A stretch of DNA of 64,000 bases from Bradyrhizobium sp. SZCCT0231 (GCF_018130245.1 NZ_JAFCKP010000010.1:124001-188000), one strand, 5' to 3'; shown: positions 28,487 through 38,080, numbered from the stretch's first letter. A program made the numbers and translations. The notes: a model not told the origin generated them from the sequence alone.

Positions 28487-29272
28487 ATGGACACGGCAAC
28501 TGGAAGGGTTTGGAAGATGCGGAGCCTCGAACATGCGGTTGAAAGCCCCCGCGCTGCTCTGCTGAGCGATCTGAAGAAGCAACGCGCCTTGGCGCCCGAA
28601 GCAAACATGAGTCGCTACTTTCATCATGTACGTCACGAGATACGACCGTTGCTGCCGAAGACCGCAACCAACATCCTCGAGATTGGGGCCGCCTCCGGGC
28701 AGACGTTGAGCTGGATCAAGACGATCTACCCAAACGCCGTGACGACCGGCGTCGAGATAAATGACGCGGTCGCCGCGGAGCTGAGCCGCAATGCGGATGT
28801 TGCGATCATCGGCGGCATAGATGAATGTCTGCCTCAGCTTAAGAAATATGATCTCATATTGCTGCTCGACGTCCTGGAGCATCTTGTCGATTCGGCAACT
28901 GTTTTGCAGAAGGTACGAGGACTGCTCGAGCCGGGTGGTCATGTCGTGGTGTCCGTACCAAATGTCGCGCATCTCAGTGTTGCGATTCCACTTCTGTTCA
29001 AGCGCCAGTTTGACTATCAGGAGGCGGGTATTCTGGACCGCACCCATCTCAGGTTCTTTGTCGAGAATTCGGCGGTCGGGCTCATGAACGCCGCGGGTTT
29101 GAAGGTCTCCAAGGGGCTGATTTCCGGAATGCAGGGTTACAAGGCAAAGACGCTCCATCGTCTTTCTTTCGGCCTGTTGAAGCATCATCTGGCGAAGCAG
29201 TACATCATGCTTGGAGAGGCTATCGATAGCGAGGAACCTCAGAAGTCGGTTAGCTGGAAGATTGCCGAATGA
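28487..29272 (+). CDS. Class I SAM-dependent methyltransferase
   Basis: 261 residues from ATG 28487. Motif I is NILEIGAASGQTLSWI, the acidic post-I residue GVEINDAV, motif II YDLILLLDVLEHLVDS and motif III LLEPGGHVVVSVPNVAHLSVAIPLL, closely like the methyltransferases in LPS and capsule clusters. DYQEAGILDRTHLRFF is a typical substrate-side segment for this subgroup. The target is probably a sugar hydroxyl or lipid-linked glycan; not determined. Confidence 0.85.
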   Translation: MDTATGRVWKMRSLEHAVESPRAALLSDLKKQRALAPEANMSRYFHHVRHEIRPLLPKTATNILEIGAASGQTLSWIKTIYPNAVTTGVEINDAVAAELSRNADVAIIGGIDECLPQLKKYDLILLLDVLEHLVDSATVLQKVRGLLEPGGHVVVSVPNVAHLSVAIPLLFKRQFDYQEAGILDRTHLRFFVENSAVGLMNAAGLKVSKGLISGMQGYKAKTLHRLSFGLLKHHLAKQYIMLGEAIDSEEPQKSVSWKIAE

Positions 29273-29435
29273 GGCCGCTCGCCGAGCCCGACCGCGGACT
29301 ATTGCATTCGATGCGCCGGGCCGCACGAAGGAGTGGAGCGGCACTTGATCGTCAATGTGGCAACCTCTTTCTGCTTCAGGTGTGGAGTTGTGACCGCTGC
29401 ACAAAACATGTTTTCCAAGGATAGTGTCGAGCACT

Positions 29436-30251
29436 ATGAACTTGAAGGCAGTAGCCCGCTATTTTTATGCCAACGTTCCCGGCGTTGCGGCGACGAGGTT
29501 TGCCGTCAAAGACAGTGTCGCGCCGTATCTTTTCAAGCGGGAGTTTCTCGGTGTCAGACTGCTCAAGATCGGAAGCGGCTTGATTGTGGACGTGGGCGCA
29601 AACCGGGGCCAAAGCACGGCGGCGTTCAAGAAGCTCGCGCCGAGTTCCCACATCGTGGCCGTCGAGCCCGAGCCGAGGTCGGCGAAGCGTCTTGCATTTC
29701 GTCATCGTCGAGATGACGCCGTGACCGTTCTCGATTGCGCGCTTGGCTGCAGTTCCGGAGTCATTGATTTCTTTCTTCCAAGATACGGCCGATGGGAGTG
29801 CGACGGAATGGCTGCGACTTCCTACGAGGAGGCGACGGAATGGTTAAAGAATCCGGGAAGGATGTACCGTTTTGACGCAAAGAAGCTAACGGTTCGGGAG
29901 CATCGGGTTACGTGCAAAGCTCTCGATTCTCTCGATCTGGCTCCGGCTCTCATCAAGCTTCATGCCCAGGGAGCGGAGCTGGATATCCTCAAGGGGGCGC
30001 TAGGAACGTTACAGCAGCAGAGACCTGCATTGATGTGTGCGTTTGCTTCGCCGGCGGTTACTGAATTCCTGTCTGACCTCGGCTATCGCCCCTACGTCTA
30101 CGATCGGGGATGCTTTAGGTCGGGAACTGCACCGCTATCCGTAACCTTCACTTGGTACCTGACAGAGGCACACGTGAAGGCATCCAATCGAGCTAGGCGC
30201 AGGATGTCTGCGTTTTGGAAAACTGTGCGCCGGCGATGGTACCCGATCTAG
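29436..30251 (+). CDS. FkbM-family methyltransferase
   Basis: 271 residues from ATG 29436. GLIVDVGANRGQSTAAFKKLAPSSHIVAVEPEP is the FkbM SAM-binding block, with VLDCALGCSSG and ALDSLDL further on. The family's usual KIDVEGAE motif is replaced by KLHAQGAE, so both its Asp and Glu are missing; SAM binding may still be possible but activity is uncertain. It is one of three methyltransferases in a row and its end overlaps the next gene by 16 bases. Confidence 0.75.
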   Translation: MNLKAVARYFYANVPGVAATRFAVKDSVAPYLFKREFLGVRLLKIGSGLIVDVGANRGQSTAAFKKLAPSSHIVAVEPEPRSAKRLAFRHRRDDAVTVLDCALGCSSGVIDFFLPRYGRWECDGMAATSYEEATEWLKNPGRMYRFDAKKLTVREHRVTCKALDSLDLAPALIKLHAQGAELDILKGALGTLQQQRPALMCAFASPAVTEFLSDLGYRPYVYDRGCFRSGTAPLSVTFTWYLTEAHVKASNRARRRMSAFWKTVRRRWYPI

Positions 30252-31423
30252 ACGGTCAGACTACAGAGGTTGCATTGAGTTTCTCGACGGGCGTTTTGAT
30301 GCCATTGCCACTTACAGGCAAAGGAGTGGGCTACACCTGCGGCTCCCTCGCAGAGGCTATGGTCGATCAGAATTTCGACGTGACGATCGTCACTCCGCGG
30401 AGCCGATGGCCTCTGCCCCTGGTGGAAGTGATCGAGGCCTTGCCCGCTTGGAAGCGGTACGTCCCATATGGCTGGGTGAAGAACAGCGCCAGCCGAAGCA
30501 TGGAGGCCGCGTTCCTCTCATATCTGGATCGCTGTCGGTCGCGCAGGTTGGCTGCCTATCTCTGGCCCAGCGCAAGCATGGAGTTGCTCCAGGAATTGAA
30601 ACGGCGTGACGTCACGGTGTTTCGAGAGCAGTTCAATTGTCATACCAGGACCGCCAAGACAATTCTTGACGGAGCATATGGCCGGATTGGTGTGGCGCCT
30701 ATGCATGGGATCACGGACGCAGTAGTTGATTGCGAGACCAGAGATCTTGAGGCCGTGGACTACATATTCTGCCCGAATCAACCGGTGGAAAGTTCGTTGC
30801 TTGAGAACGGTGTGTCGAAAAGCAAATGCTTAGAAACAGCATACGGGTGGGACCCAGTGCGCCTTTCGGGAAAGAATCGGCTTCTTCCCTCGAACCATGG
30901 TTTGACTGCGGTCTTCGTCGGGATCATTGGCGTGCGAAAGGGAGCCCATTTGATCCTCGATTATTGGGCGAGGAGCCGGGTGACTGGCAAGCTGGTTCTC
31001 GCTGGAAGAATGGAGCCGGTCATCAAGGAGAGATACTGCGACTTGCTCGCACGGGATGACGTGACGGTGCTTGACTATGTCGAGGATGTCGGGTCGCTTT
31101 ATCGATCGGCGGATATCTTCGTTTTCCCATCTTTGGAGGAGGGCGGACCTCAAGTCACCTACGAGGCGTGCGCTTGCGGTCTACCGGTCATAACGACCGA
31201 CATGGGCGCGGGACGGATCGTCCGAAATGAACGTGAGGGTCTTGTTCTGGATCCGTATGATGCAGTTGGTTGGATTGCGGCTATTCGTCGGCTGGCTGAG
31301 GATACTGAACTTCGACAACGGATGTCGGTTGCTGCGCTTGAACATGCGCAGCGCTTTACGTGGACCGCGGTCGCTAGCAGGCGCCGCGAGCAAATGATAG
31401 GGTGCCTAGGCTATGGCAACTGA
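30236..31423 (+). CDS. Glycosyltransferase family 4
   Basis: 395 residues from ATG 30236 within the end of the FkbM gene. The N-terminal half has GKGVGYTCGSLAEAMVDQNFDVTIVTP, typical of GT-B enzymes. The C-terminal half carries ADIFVFPSLEEGGPQVTYEACACGLPVITTDMGAGRIV, the family-4 nucleotide-sugar E-x7-E region (EEGGPQVTYEA). It overlaps the following GT2 gene by 11 bases, suggesting a coupled pair. Sugar identity unknown. Confidence 0.87.
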   Translation: MVPDLDGQTTEVALSFSTGVLMPLPLTGKGVGYTCGSLAEAMVDQNFDVTIVTPRSRWPLPLVEVIEALPAWKRYVPYGWVKNSASRSMEAAFLSYLDRCRSRRLAAYLWPSASMELLQELKRRDVTVFREQFNCHTRTAKTILDGAYGRIGVAPMHGITDAVVDCETRDLEAVDYIFCPNQPVESSLLENGVSKSKCLETAYGWDPVRLSGKNRLLPSNHGLTAVFVGIIGVRKGAHLILDYWARSRVTGKLVLAGRMEPVIKERYCDLLARDDVTVLDYVEDVGSLYRSADIFVFPSLEEGGPQVTYEACACGLPVITTDMGAGRIVRNEREGLVLDPYDAVGWIAAIRRLAEDTELRQRMSVAALEHAQRFTWTAVASRRREQMIGCLGYGN

Positions 31424-32450
31424 TCGCGCCAAACTTGCGGTGCTCATCGTCTCGTACTGCAATCCGGATGACGTTGATCGCTGTCTGAAGTCGTTGGTTC
31501 ATTCTGATTGGAAGGATTTCGAGGTCTTCGTCTGTGAGAACGGTGGGAAGGAAGCGTTCGAGCGGCTGATGGCGGTAGTTGCCGGTCCAGAGCGAACGCT
31601 CCGGCAGCTGCACGGCGGCTCGGATCTTCTGGATCAAGCGGGAGGAAGACTAGCCGCCGTCGAAAAATGTCGATTTCCGAGCAGGACAAATATCGTTCGG
31701 CTTGGACTTGCGGTGGATAATCTGGGCTATGGCGGTGGTGTCAACGCCTGGCTCGAGCAATTCCTTGACAGCCCGGGCTGGGATGCGGTGCTCGTTCTCA
31801 ATCCCGACACCGAAGTGGACAGTCATTGCTTGTCTGAACTAATGGCGAAGGCTGCCGCAGGATTCGGTATGGTTGGTGCGACCTTGGTGTTCGATCACGT
31901 GCCGGATAAAATCATCAACTACGGTCTTCACTGGTCTTCCATGACGGGCCGGGTCGTAGCAGTTGGTCGGAACGCTCCGGCGGGGAGTGCTCCGTCGCAC
32001 GAGCAGATGTCTGAGATTGACGCGATCAGCGGTGCTTGCGTTCTGGTTACGCGCGACTTCGTTGAAGAGGTCGGTCTGATGACTGAAGACTACTTCCTCT
32101 ACATGGAGGATCTGGACTGGGGGCGTCGCCGTGGCAAGCATCGGATCGGCTTTGCAGAAAGAGCGATCGTACGGCACATCGGGGGAACGGCTATCGGCTC
32201 TGCCGTAGATCCGAGGAAACGCTCCTACTTGTCGGTGTATCTGTCTGCCCGCAATAGCATTGTCTACGCTCGCCGGGAGGCAGGATGGCGATGGGGTCTC
32301 CATTTTGCTTTCGGCTTGTTGTACGCGACCAGGTACGTCGCCATCGGGGCTCCAACCGCCGCGAAGATCACGGTCAGGGGACTGATAGACGGAGTGCTGG
32401 GAAAGACCGGAAAGCCGGACGCTTCCCTGCGATTGCACATGTTCGGCTAG
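31413..32450 (+). CDS. Glycosyltransferase family 2, rhamnosyltransferase-like
   Basis: 345 residues. LAVLIVSYCNPDDVDRCLKSLV starts the GT-A domain; NLGYGGGVNAWLEQFL and VLVLNPDTEVDSHCL hold the NPD(T)-type donor site; ISGACVLVTRDFVEEVGLMTEDYFLYMEDLDW is the acceptor region common to WbbL-type rhamnosyltransferases. Given the dTDP-rhamnose genes at 1773-5182, transfer of rhamnose is plausible but inferred. A long insert around residues 55-85 (LRQLHGGSDLLDQAGGRLAAVEK) is not common in the family. Confidence 0.82.
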   Translation: MATDRAKLAVLIVSYCNPDDVDRCLKSLVHSDWKDFEVFVCENGGKEAFERLMAVVAGPERTLRQLHGGSDLLDQAGGRLAAVEKCRFPSRTNIVRLGLAVDNLGYGGGVNAWLEQFLDSPGWDAVLVLNPDTEVDSHCLSELMAKAAAGFGMVGATLVFDHVPDKIINYGLHWSSMTGRVVAVGRNAPAGSAPSHEQMSEIDAISGACVLVTRDFVEEVGLMTEDYFLYMEDLDWGRRRGKHRIGFAERAIVRHIGGTAIGSAVDPRKRSYLSVYLSARNSIVYARREAGWRWGLHFAFGLLYATRYVAIGAPTAAKITVRGLIDGVLGKTGKPDASLRLHMFG

Positions 32451-32714
32451 GTGCTCCTGTGTACCAGCGTCTTCTGGAGCGTCGGCCAGCGTACCTCTGG
32501 GAATCCCGACCGAACTAGGGAACGCGCGCGGCAGCGGCTGAAGAGGTCGTTCATGCTTAATCGTCTCGCAGATCGCTTCCAGCCGGGCCATGAAGGATGA
32601 GAGAAGGCCAGCGCCGCTAGCCTCCTTGAGGCCGCGGTCGTATTGGCCCGAGGATGCCGATCAGCAGACTCGATATGACTGCGAACAAGCTGTCGGAGCT
32701 CCACGCTAGTGCGG

Positions 32715-33473
32715 TCAGCCCAACAGCCGCACAAGAGCTTTTCCGAGTTTCTGTAAACTAACGAACAACATGGACGCGTCACTCAAGAAAATGAACAGAA
32801 GTGCATGGACAACATACATGCGATCCTGAAATCGGATCAGCATGCGCTCGAACAGCGCTCGCGGGTAAGGAATTGCGTAGAAGAGCAAGACGCATGCCGG
32901 TCCTAAGACCAGGGAGCCGGCCACGTCACTCGGATAGTGCCATCCGAAGATGACCCGCGGCAATGCTATAATGACGGCGACCCAGAGAAAGCAAAGTAGT
33001 CCGGCCAATCGATTTTCTATGAGGATCAGTGTGGCCAGTGCAAAGAATAGTGTCGAGGTGTCGCTGGGGAACGAGTTTCTGCGGTCCCAATCCAAACTCC
33101 ATCGCGGATCGGCTACATTCAAAGGAAGCGCTGGGTCCAGAAGCGGACGATCGTGGGTGGCAAAATGAAATTGTATCCAAACGGAGAGAACGGTCGCGAG
33201 GCAAACCGCAATAAGTCCTGTGAGCATCCGGCTGCGCCGTTCTCGGTCATCGCCGGCGAACCACAACGCGAGTATTGAGAAGAATATCGGAAGTCCCCTG
33301 AACAAGGAATTGTTGGCAAGTTCCCATACGTATAGCGAGTCAGTTGCAGCGAACGAGTTGAGTCTGAGAAGGAGGTCCTGATCCCATGCGCCGCTTACCG
33401 TTCCGCTGAACCTTGCCGCAAGAAGCGGCAATCCGAAGGTTGCAGCGGCGAGAGCAATTACTGGCGCGGACAA
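32715..33473 (-). CDS. PAP2-superfamily phosphatase, membrane bound
   Basis: 252 residues with six or so helices. The acid-phosphatase signature is present: K/R-x6-R-P part (HDRPLLDPALP), the SGH-like motif as NSFPSDTSTLFFALAT and the SRxxxxxHxxxD motif as PRVIFGWHYPSDVAG. Family members dephosphorylate undecaprenyl pyrophosphate or lipid-linked phosphates, which suits recycling of the carrier used by this cluster. The only canonical in-frame start is TTG 33473. The open frame runs further upstream with protein-like sequence (about 40 residues) to 33604 but no start, so the 5' end may be mis-placed or frameshifted. Confidence 0.82.
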   Translation of the reverse strand: MSAPVIALAAATFGLPLLAARFSGTVSGAWDQDLLLRLNSFAATDSLYVWELANNSLFRGLPIFFSILALWFAGDDRERRSRMLTGLIAVCLATVLSVWIQFHFATHDRPLLDPALPLNVADPRWSLDWDRRNSFPSDTSTLFFALATLILIENRLAGLLCFLWVAVIIALPRVIFGWHYPSDVAGSLVLGPACVLLFYAIPYPRALFERMLIRFQDRMYVVHALLFIFLSDASMLFVSLQKLGKALVRLLG

Positions 33474-33604
33474 TGTGCTTTTCGACAGCCTATCCCAGGG
33501 GAACGCGCGCCCTCCGTGGGCACGATCGAGATCACAGATGACCTCGTCTGGTTCTTCCCGAACTGCCGTTTCATGCGTATGAACTCCATCGCTTCCAAGG
33601 CTAT

Positions 33605-33946
33605 ATTAATTCGCTAGCCAAATGAATGGGGAGATATTATTCAAACGACCTGGAGCGGTACCACTGAACCTGCTATCCACCCGGCTATCCCTGCTCGCTC
33701 CGTTAACCAGTCTCGCCCGACAACGGCAGTCCCCAAGCTTTTCAGGGTACAGCACGACGAACTGCTGCCGCTGGCGCAGGGCGCATTCCGGCGAGGTAAA
33801 GACGTCGGCGGAGAAGTGGTTAACGACCCACCCCTGAAAACGAGGGAGATACGGCACTCGCTCTTTAGTGGTATCGTTCGGACGTGACCGCCAAGACAGC
33901 CCCAATGCAGGCATCGGCCCCGGCTAGCTAGGCTAATCGAAAGGGG
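33605..33946. other. Non-coding or decayed region
   Basis: About 340 bases between the PAP2 gene and the IS66 remnant. No reading frame here has convincing protein character. AT-rich at the left end (CTATATTAATT). Confidence 0.3.
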
Positions 33947-34220
33947 GCCGACGCCGGCCGGAACGGTCTGACGCGCTTCACCGAAGATGACCGCATCGCG
34001 ATCGAGAACAACGCGGTCGAGCGTTTGATCTGTCCGACGGCGCTTTGGAAAAATGCGCTGTTCGCAGGCTCCGACCAAGGCGCCGAGCACCGGGCCATCA
34101 TCGCCTCCGTGGTTGAGACCTGTACGCTGAACGACGTCGATCCGCTTGCCTGCTGGCTGACACTCACTGGAATCGTCAACGGCCAAGCAGCGACATCGAT
34201 GAACTGCTTCCGTGGGCCTC
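33947..34220 (+). mobile_element. IS66-family transposase C-terminal remnant
   Basis: A plus-strand frame reads ADAGRNGLTRFTEDDRIAIENNAVERLI and then PTALWKNALFAGSDQGAEHRAIIASVVETC...NDVDPLACWLTLTGIVNGQ. This matches the C-terminal end of IS66 transposases (DNNxxERAIRP...RKNALFAGSxxGAE...IETCKLNGVDP). Only about 90 codons remain; the rest of the transposase and any terminal inverted repeats are not visible. It is a decayed insertion between the polysaccharide locus and the secretion genes. Confidence 0.82.
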
Positions 34221-34767
34221 TCGTCGCCAACACATCAAAGTTGTGGCCTGAAAAACGACGCATGAGACGCATCGAGACTGAGTGGTGTTGTTGCGAATAA
34301 AGGTGCGTGCCGCGCGTCACGTGTGATGAAGTTCAGATCTGCTTTGCCACAATATTTATTACAGCGTTGATTAAACCATGGTATGCAAATGAAAATATTA
34401 ACTAGTGGATTCTGTGCATCGCCGTAAGTGTCGGGCCGCAAATGCGCAACGGCAACTATTCCACAGAAATCAATCGCGTCGGGCGATAATATTCCTTGTT
34501 TTGAATCGCAAACGATTCACAATCCAGTCGTCTAGGCATTTCCACAATTTGATTTGTATCCGAGTGAGTGTGGCAGGTGCGAGCCAAACATGACCCCGGC
34601 ATAGCCTAGTTGTGGTCCCAAAAAAGCCCGCGGCACCCAGCCAATGGTCGCCTCGGCGATCATCGCGTGATGGTTTGTCCAATAAATCAAAATGAATGGC
34701 ATGTTGCTCGGGGAAGGCCCTTCGGGGTCGAGCACATGCGGATGACATCAAATCAGGAGAACAGGTA
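34221..34767. other. Intergenic region before the RTX protein
   Basis: 547 bases with no gene that I support. It holds AT-rich DNA at 34330-34410 and 34450-34560. A 17-base word at 34613-34629 recurs at 38031-38047. The promoter for the RTX-like gene should be here; GGAGAACAGG immediately precedes its ATG. Confidence 0.35.
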
Positions 34768-37482
34768 ATGGCAGTTAACGACGGTTCTGCGAACGCGCCA
34801 GTTGGATCAGCGCAGCTTTCGAGCTTACTGGACACCTATGGTGCGAACCGGCCGGCATGGAATGTCGCGGGGGTGGATTATCACGTCGGCGTGCCGACGG
34901 GGCTGACGCTCAAGGATCCTGCAACGATCTCGATGGCAGGCGTGTCCGTTGACGCGGCTCAGAAGAGCATCACGGTGACGGGCAGCGACGTCACACTCGA
35001 CGGTTATGATTTCGGCGGCTGGGCTGTCGTAACCACGGCAGCGAACACCACCCTGACCAACTCGAACTTCAATGGTCTCAATCCGTCGGGTCCGCAGGAT
35101 GCCGTTATTACAGGGACGTCGACGTCCTCAAATCTGCATATCGCCAACTGTACCATCGATGGCCTGAGTGGCGGTGGGCATGCCGAATTCCTCGTCGAAA
35201 TGGAAGGGCCCGGCCTCACGATCGAATATTCATGGCTGAAGAATTCCAACTCCGACCTGATCGGCCGCCATGGTCAAGACGGTGGCGACATCACCATTCA
35301 ATATAACCTGCTGCAGCAGGCCGGCATGGGCGGCTCAGGCACCCATGGCGACTATCTCCAAGTCTATGGCCCGACCATCGATTCGACCCACATTCTTTAC
35401 AACACGGCGGTCCAGGATGGCGGTACGACCCAGGGCTTCATTGCAGACAACACCAAGTCGGGCGAGATTGCCGGCAACACCCTGATCGGCAGCGTCAGCT
35501 ATTGGATGTCCGTCTCGGGTCCGGGGACGGATGCCGCAAATCTGAGCGGGACATTTTCGACGCACGACAACTATTTTGATGTGACCAAAGCCTTCGGCTT
35601 CAATTATCCGGCCGCCGGGCCGGACGACTCCTATTCCCAGACCTCCTTCGTCCACAATGTGAACATGGTAACCGGCGAGGTCGAGCAGGATGCCAATGCG
35701 CCTGCTTACACCGGGCCCACCTACACGGCGCCAAGCTCACCTGCTCCGAGCGCCCCCGCGGCGCCGGTTGTCGCCTCTTTTTCGACCGACAGCGGCGTCG
35801 CCGGTGACGGCGTGACGAACGACAACACCCTCGAGCTCAAAGGCACTGCTGCGGCCAACAGCACGGTGACCTTCTATGATGGTTCAACCAAGATCGGTAC
35901 GACCACTGCGAGCTCAACGGGCAGCTGGGACTACATCACCCAGGTCCTGAGTGACGCAAAGCACACGCTGACGGCGACTGCGACCAACTCGTCGGGCCAG
36001 ACCAGCGTGGCGTCGGCTGCAGTGGCTGTCACCGTCGACACCAAGGCACCAGCTGCACCGACGATCGCGAAGGATACCGTGAACAGCAGCAATCAGGCTG
36101 TCGTGTCAGGTACCGCCGAAGCGAGCAGCGCGATCAAGGTGTATGACGGCACGACGCAGGTCGGTACTACGACGACCGATTCGAGCGGAGCGTGGAGTCT
36201 GACGACCTCCGCTCTGTCGGCAGGCTCGCACGTGCTGACGGCGAAGGCCACGGACGCTGCGGGCAACGTGAGTGTCGCGTCAGCCGGCGTGGATCCGGTC
36301 ATCGGTTCTGGAACGTCAGGCTCGACCGGCTCGGGCACGTCGGGCACGGGCACCACAGCGCCGGCCGCGCCGAAAATCGCCTCTTTTTCGACGGACAGCG
36401 GTGTCGCCGGTGATCACATCACCAACGACAAGACGCTGACCCTGGCGGGGACCGCGGCTGCCAACAGCACGGTCAAAGTGTTCGACGGCGCGACCCAGCT
36501 CGGCACCGCCACAGCGGACGCCAATGGAGCCTGGCACTACACGACTGTCGCGTTGCCCGATGGCAAGCATAGTCTCACTGCGACGGACACGGTCTCTGGC
36601 GTCACCAGCAAGGCATCGACCGTGCTGGATCTCACGGTGGATTCCGCTGCCCCCGATGCTCCGGTTCTGCTCAGCGATGTGACCAGTCATCATCGTGCGA
36701 CCGTGACCGGAACGGCCGAGGCGGGCAGCACCATCAAGGTCTACGAGGGGACGACGCTGCTTGGCACGGCGGCAACAGGCGCCGATGGGCATTTCAGCGT
36801 GACGACTTCTGGCCTCAAAACCGGATCTCACTGGTTCGTCGCCTCGGCCACCGACGCAGCCGGCAACACCAGCACCTTGTCGCAGCCGATCGATCCGCCG
36901 ATTGGCTCGCACGGCGGCAACGGCACTTCGACGGTGGAAGTCACCAATGTGCGCCCACACTGGGATCACACCGCGACGATCAAGGGCACTGCCGATCCAA
37001 ACAGCCAGATCAAGCTGTTTGACGGCACGACGTCGGTCGGTTCGGTCACGGCGGGCGACAACGGCAAGTGGAGCTTCCACACCTCCGATCTGTCGGGCAA
37101 GACCCACGCCTTTACCGCGGAGCAGGTCGATACGACTGGCCACGTGGTCGCGACCAGTTCGGGCGAGGCGATCATCGGCACGGGCGGCAGCAATACGCTG
37201 ACCGGCACCACGGGCAATGACATCATGGTCGGCAAAAGGGGGGCGGATACCTTCGAGTTTGCGTCGAACTTCGGTCACGACGTCATCAAGGACTTCGCTG
37301 CCCGCGGACCTGCGCACGACACGATCGAGTTCAGCAAGAGCGTGTTCGATAGTTTTGCGAGCGTTCTCTCCCATGCGGCCCAGTCAGGCCACGACGTCGT
37401 CATCGCGACGGGGAGCGACACGCTCACGTTAAAGAACACGCAGCTCGACAAGCTGAACAGCCATGACTTCCATTTCGCGTAG
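34768..37482 (+). CDS. Type I secretion substrate: beta-helix (lyase-like) domain, Ig-like repeats and RTX-type C-terminus
   Basis: 904 residues from ATG 34768 behind AGGAGAAC. Residues about 5-305 form a beta-helix domain nearly the same as that of the Sec-exported protein at 22863-23942, but without a signal peptide. Next are Ala/Thr-rich Ig-like repeats of about 90-100 residues (VTFYDGSTKIGTTTASSTGSW; IKVYDGTTQVGTTTTDSSGAW; VKVFDGATQLGTATADANGAW; IKLFDGTTSVGSVTAGDNGKW) with TKAPAAPTIA-type boundaries. The C-terminal 80 residues hold one or two hemolysin-type calcium turns (GSNTLTGTTGNDIMVGKRGADTF) and end in a DFHFA-type type I signal. The T1SS genes follow at 38368-41612. Confidence 0.88.
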   Translation: MAVNDGSANAPVGSAQLSSLLDTYGANRPAWNVAGVDYHVGVPTGLTLKDPATISMAGVSVDAAQKSITVTGSDVTLDGYDFGGWAVVTTAANTTLTNSNFNGLNPSGPQDAVITGTSTSSNLHIANCTIDGLSGGGHAEFLVEMEGPGLTIEYSWLKNSNSDLIGRHGQDGGDITIQYNLLQQAGMGGSGTHGDYLQVYGPTIDSTHILYNTAVQDGGTTQGFIADNTKSGEIAGNTLIGSVSYWMSVSGPGTDAANLSGTFSTHDNYFDVTKAFGFNYPAAGPDDSYSQTSFVHNVNMVTGEVEQDANAPAYTGPTYTAPSSPAPSAPAAPVVASFSTDSGVAGDGVTNDNTLELKGTAAANSTVTFYDGSTKIGTTTASSTGSWDYITQVLSDAKHTLTATATNSSGQTSVASAAVAVTVDTKAPAAPTIAKDTVNSSNQAVVSGTAEASSAIKVYDGTTQVGTTTTDSSGAWSLTTSALSAGSHVLTAKATDAAGNVSVASAGVDPVIGSGTSGSTGSGTSGTGTTAPAAPKIASFSTDSGVAGDHITNDKTLTLAGTAAANSTVKVFDGATQLGTATADANGAWHYTTVALPDGKHSLTATDTVSGVTSKASTVLDLTVDSAAPDAPVLLSDVTSHHRATVTGTAEAGSTIKVYEGTTLLGTAATGADGHFSVTTSGLKTGSHWFVASATDAAGNTSTLSQPIDPPIGSHGGNGTSTVEVTNVRPHWDHTATIKGTADPNSQIKLFDGTTSVGSVTAGDNGKWSFHTSDLSGKTHAFTAEQVDTTGHVVATSSGEAIIGTGGSNTLTGTTGNDIMVGKRGADTFEFASNFGHDVIKDFAARGPAHDTIEFSKSVFDSFASVLSHAAQSGHDVVIATGSDTLTLKNTQLDKLNSHDFHFA

Positions 37483-37532
37483 TCACGTGTTCAGCGACAA
37501 GGTGTAGCCACCAATCTGCGGTGCAGATCATG

Positions 37533-37566
37533 GAAGGCGGGGGATGGTCCCCCGCCTTCTTTTGTT
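37533..37566 (+). terminator. Rho-independent terminator after the RTX-like gene
   Basis: GAAGGCGGGGGA (37533-37544), loop TGG, then TCCCCCGCCTTC (37548-37559) form a 12-bp perfect stem followed directly by TTTTGTT. This ends the substrate transcript about 50 bases after its stop, so the T1SS transporter genes need their own promoter. Confidence 0.92.
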
Positions 37567-38080
37567 CTGGCTGCCTCTATTGTGATCTACGCGTGAGCGA
37601 CTTCGCGGCGTTTGCGGTATACAGCGCCCCGGATAGGATCGATACGCGCGACTTTAGCCGGTGATGCTTCGCGCGATGGTCATTCCCGGACCGGTCGCGA
37701 CAAGCAACCGAGCGCCTCGTGTCGCTACACTTTCTTCGCTCCGATCAGACAGCCTTGCTCGGCTCCCATCGCATTAGGAAATACCGCGAGCACGTAGAAA
37801 TAAATAAAATTAAACCGTGAAGCGGACGGTCTCGTGCTCGGATGAGCCGCCGGGCGTTTAAGTAAACGATTTCTGTGGGCTGAGGCCGTGCCGCAATGGA
37901 AGCGTGTTGAGTCTCGCTGTCTGGCATGACATCAGAGAAATGCGTGAATATTTAATCGAAAGAAAATCACGCGATTACTGCAGTGCCGTGAGTTGACCGC
38001 TGGTTAAAAAACCTCAGCCCGGCCCCCATCTGGTCCCAAAAAAGCCCATGGCGACCGGCACGTGAGACCGAGCATTAACC
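37567..38080. other. AT-rich non-coding region before T1SS genes
   Basis: About 500 bases with no supported gene. AT-rich islands at 37780-37830 and 37940-37990 include TATTTAAT at 37949-37956. The 17-base word that also occurs before the RTX-like gene lies at 38031-38047. A promoter for the following genes is plausible. Confidence 0.35.

Noticed and set aside
36316-37374. A long frame opposite the RTX-like gene
   Set aside because: It mirrors the GC-rich third-position pattern of the real gene and is full of Arg and Gly; no conserved feature is present.
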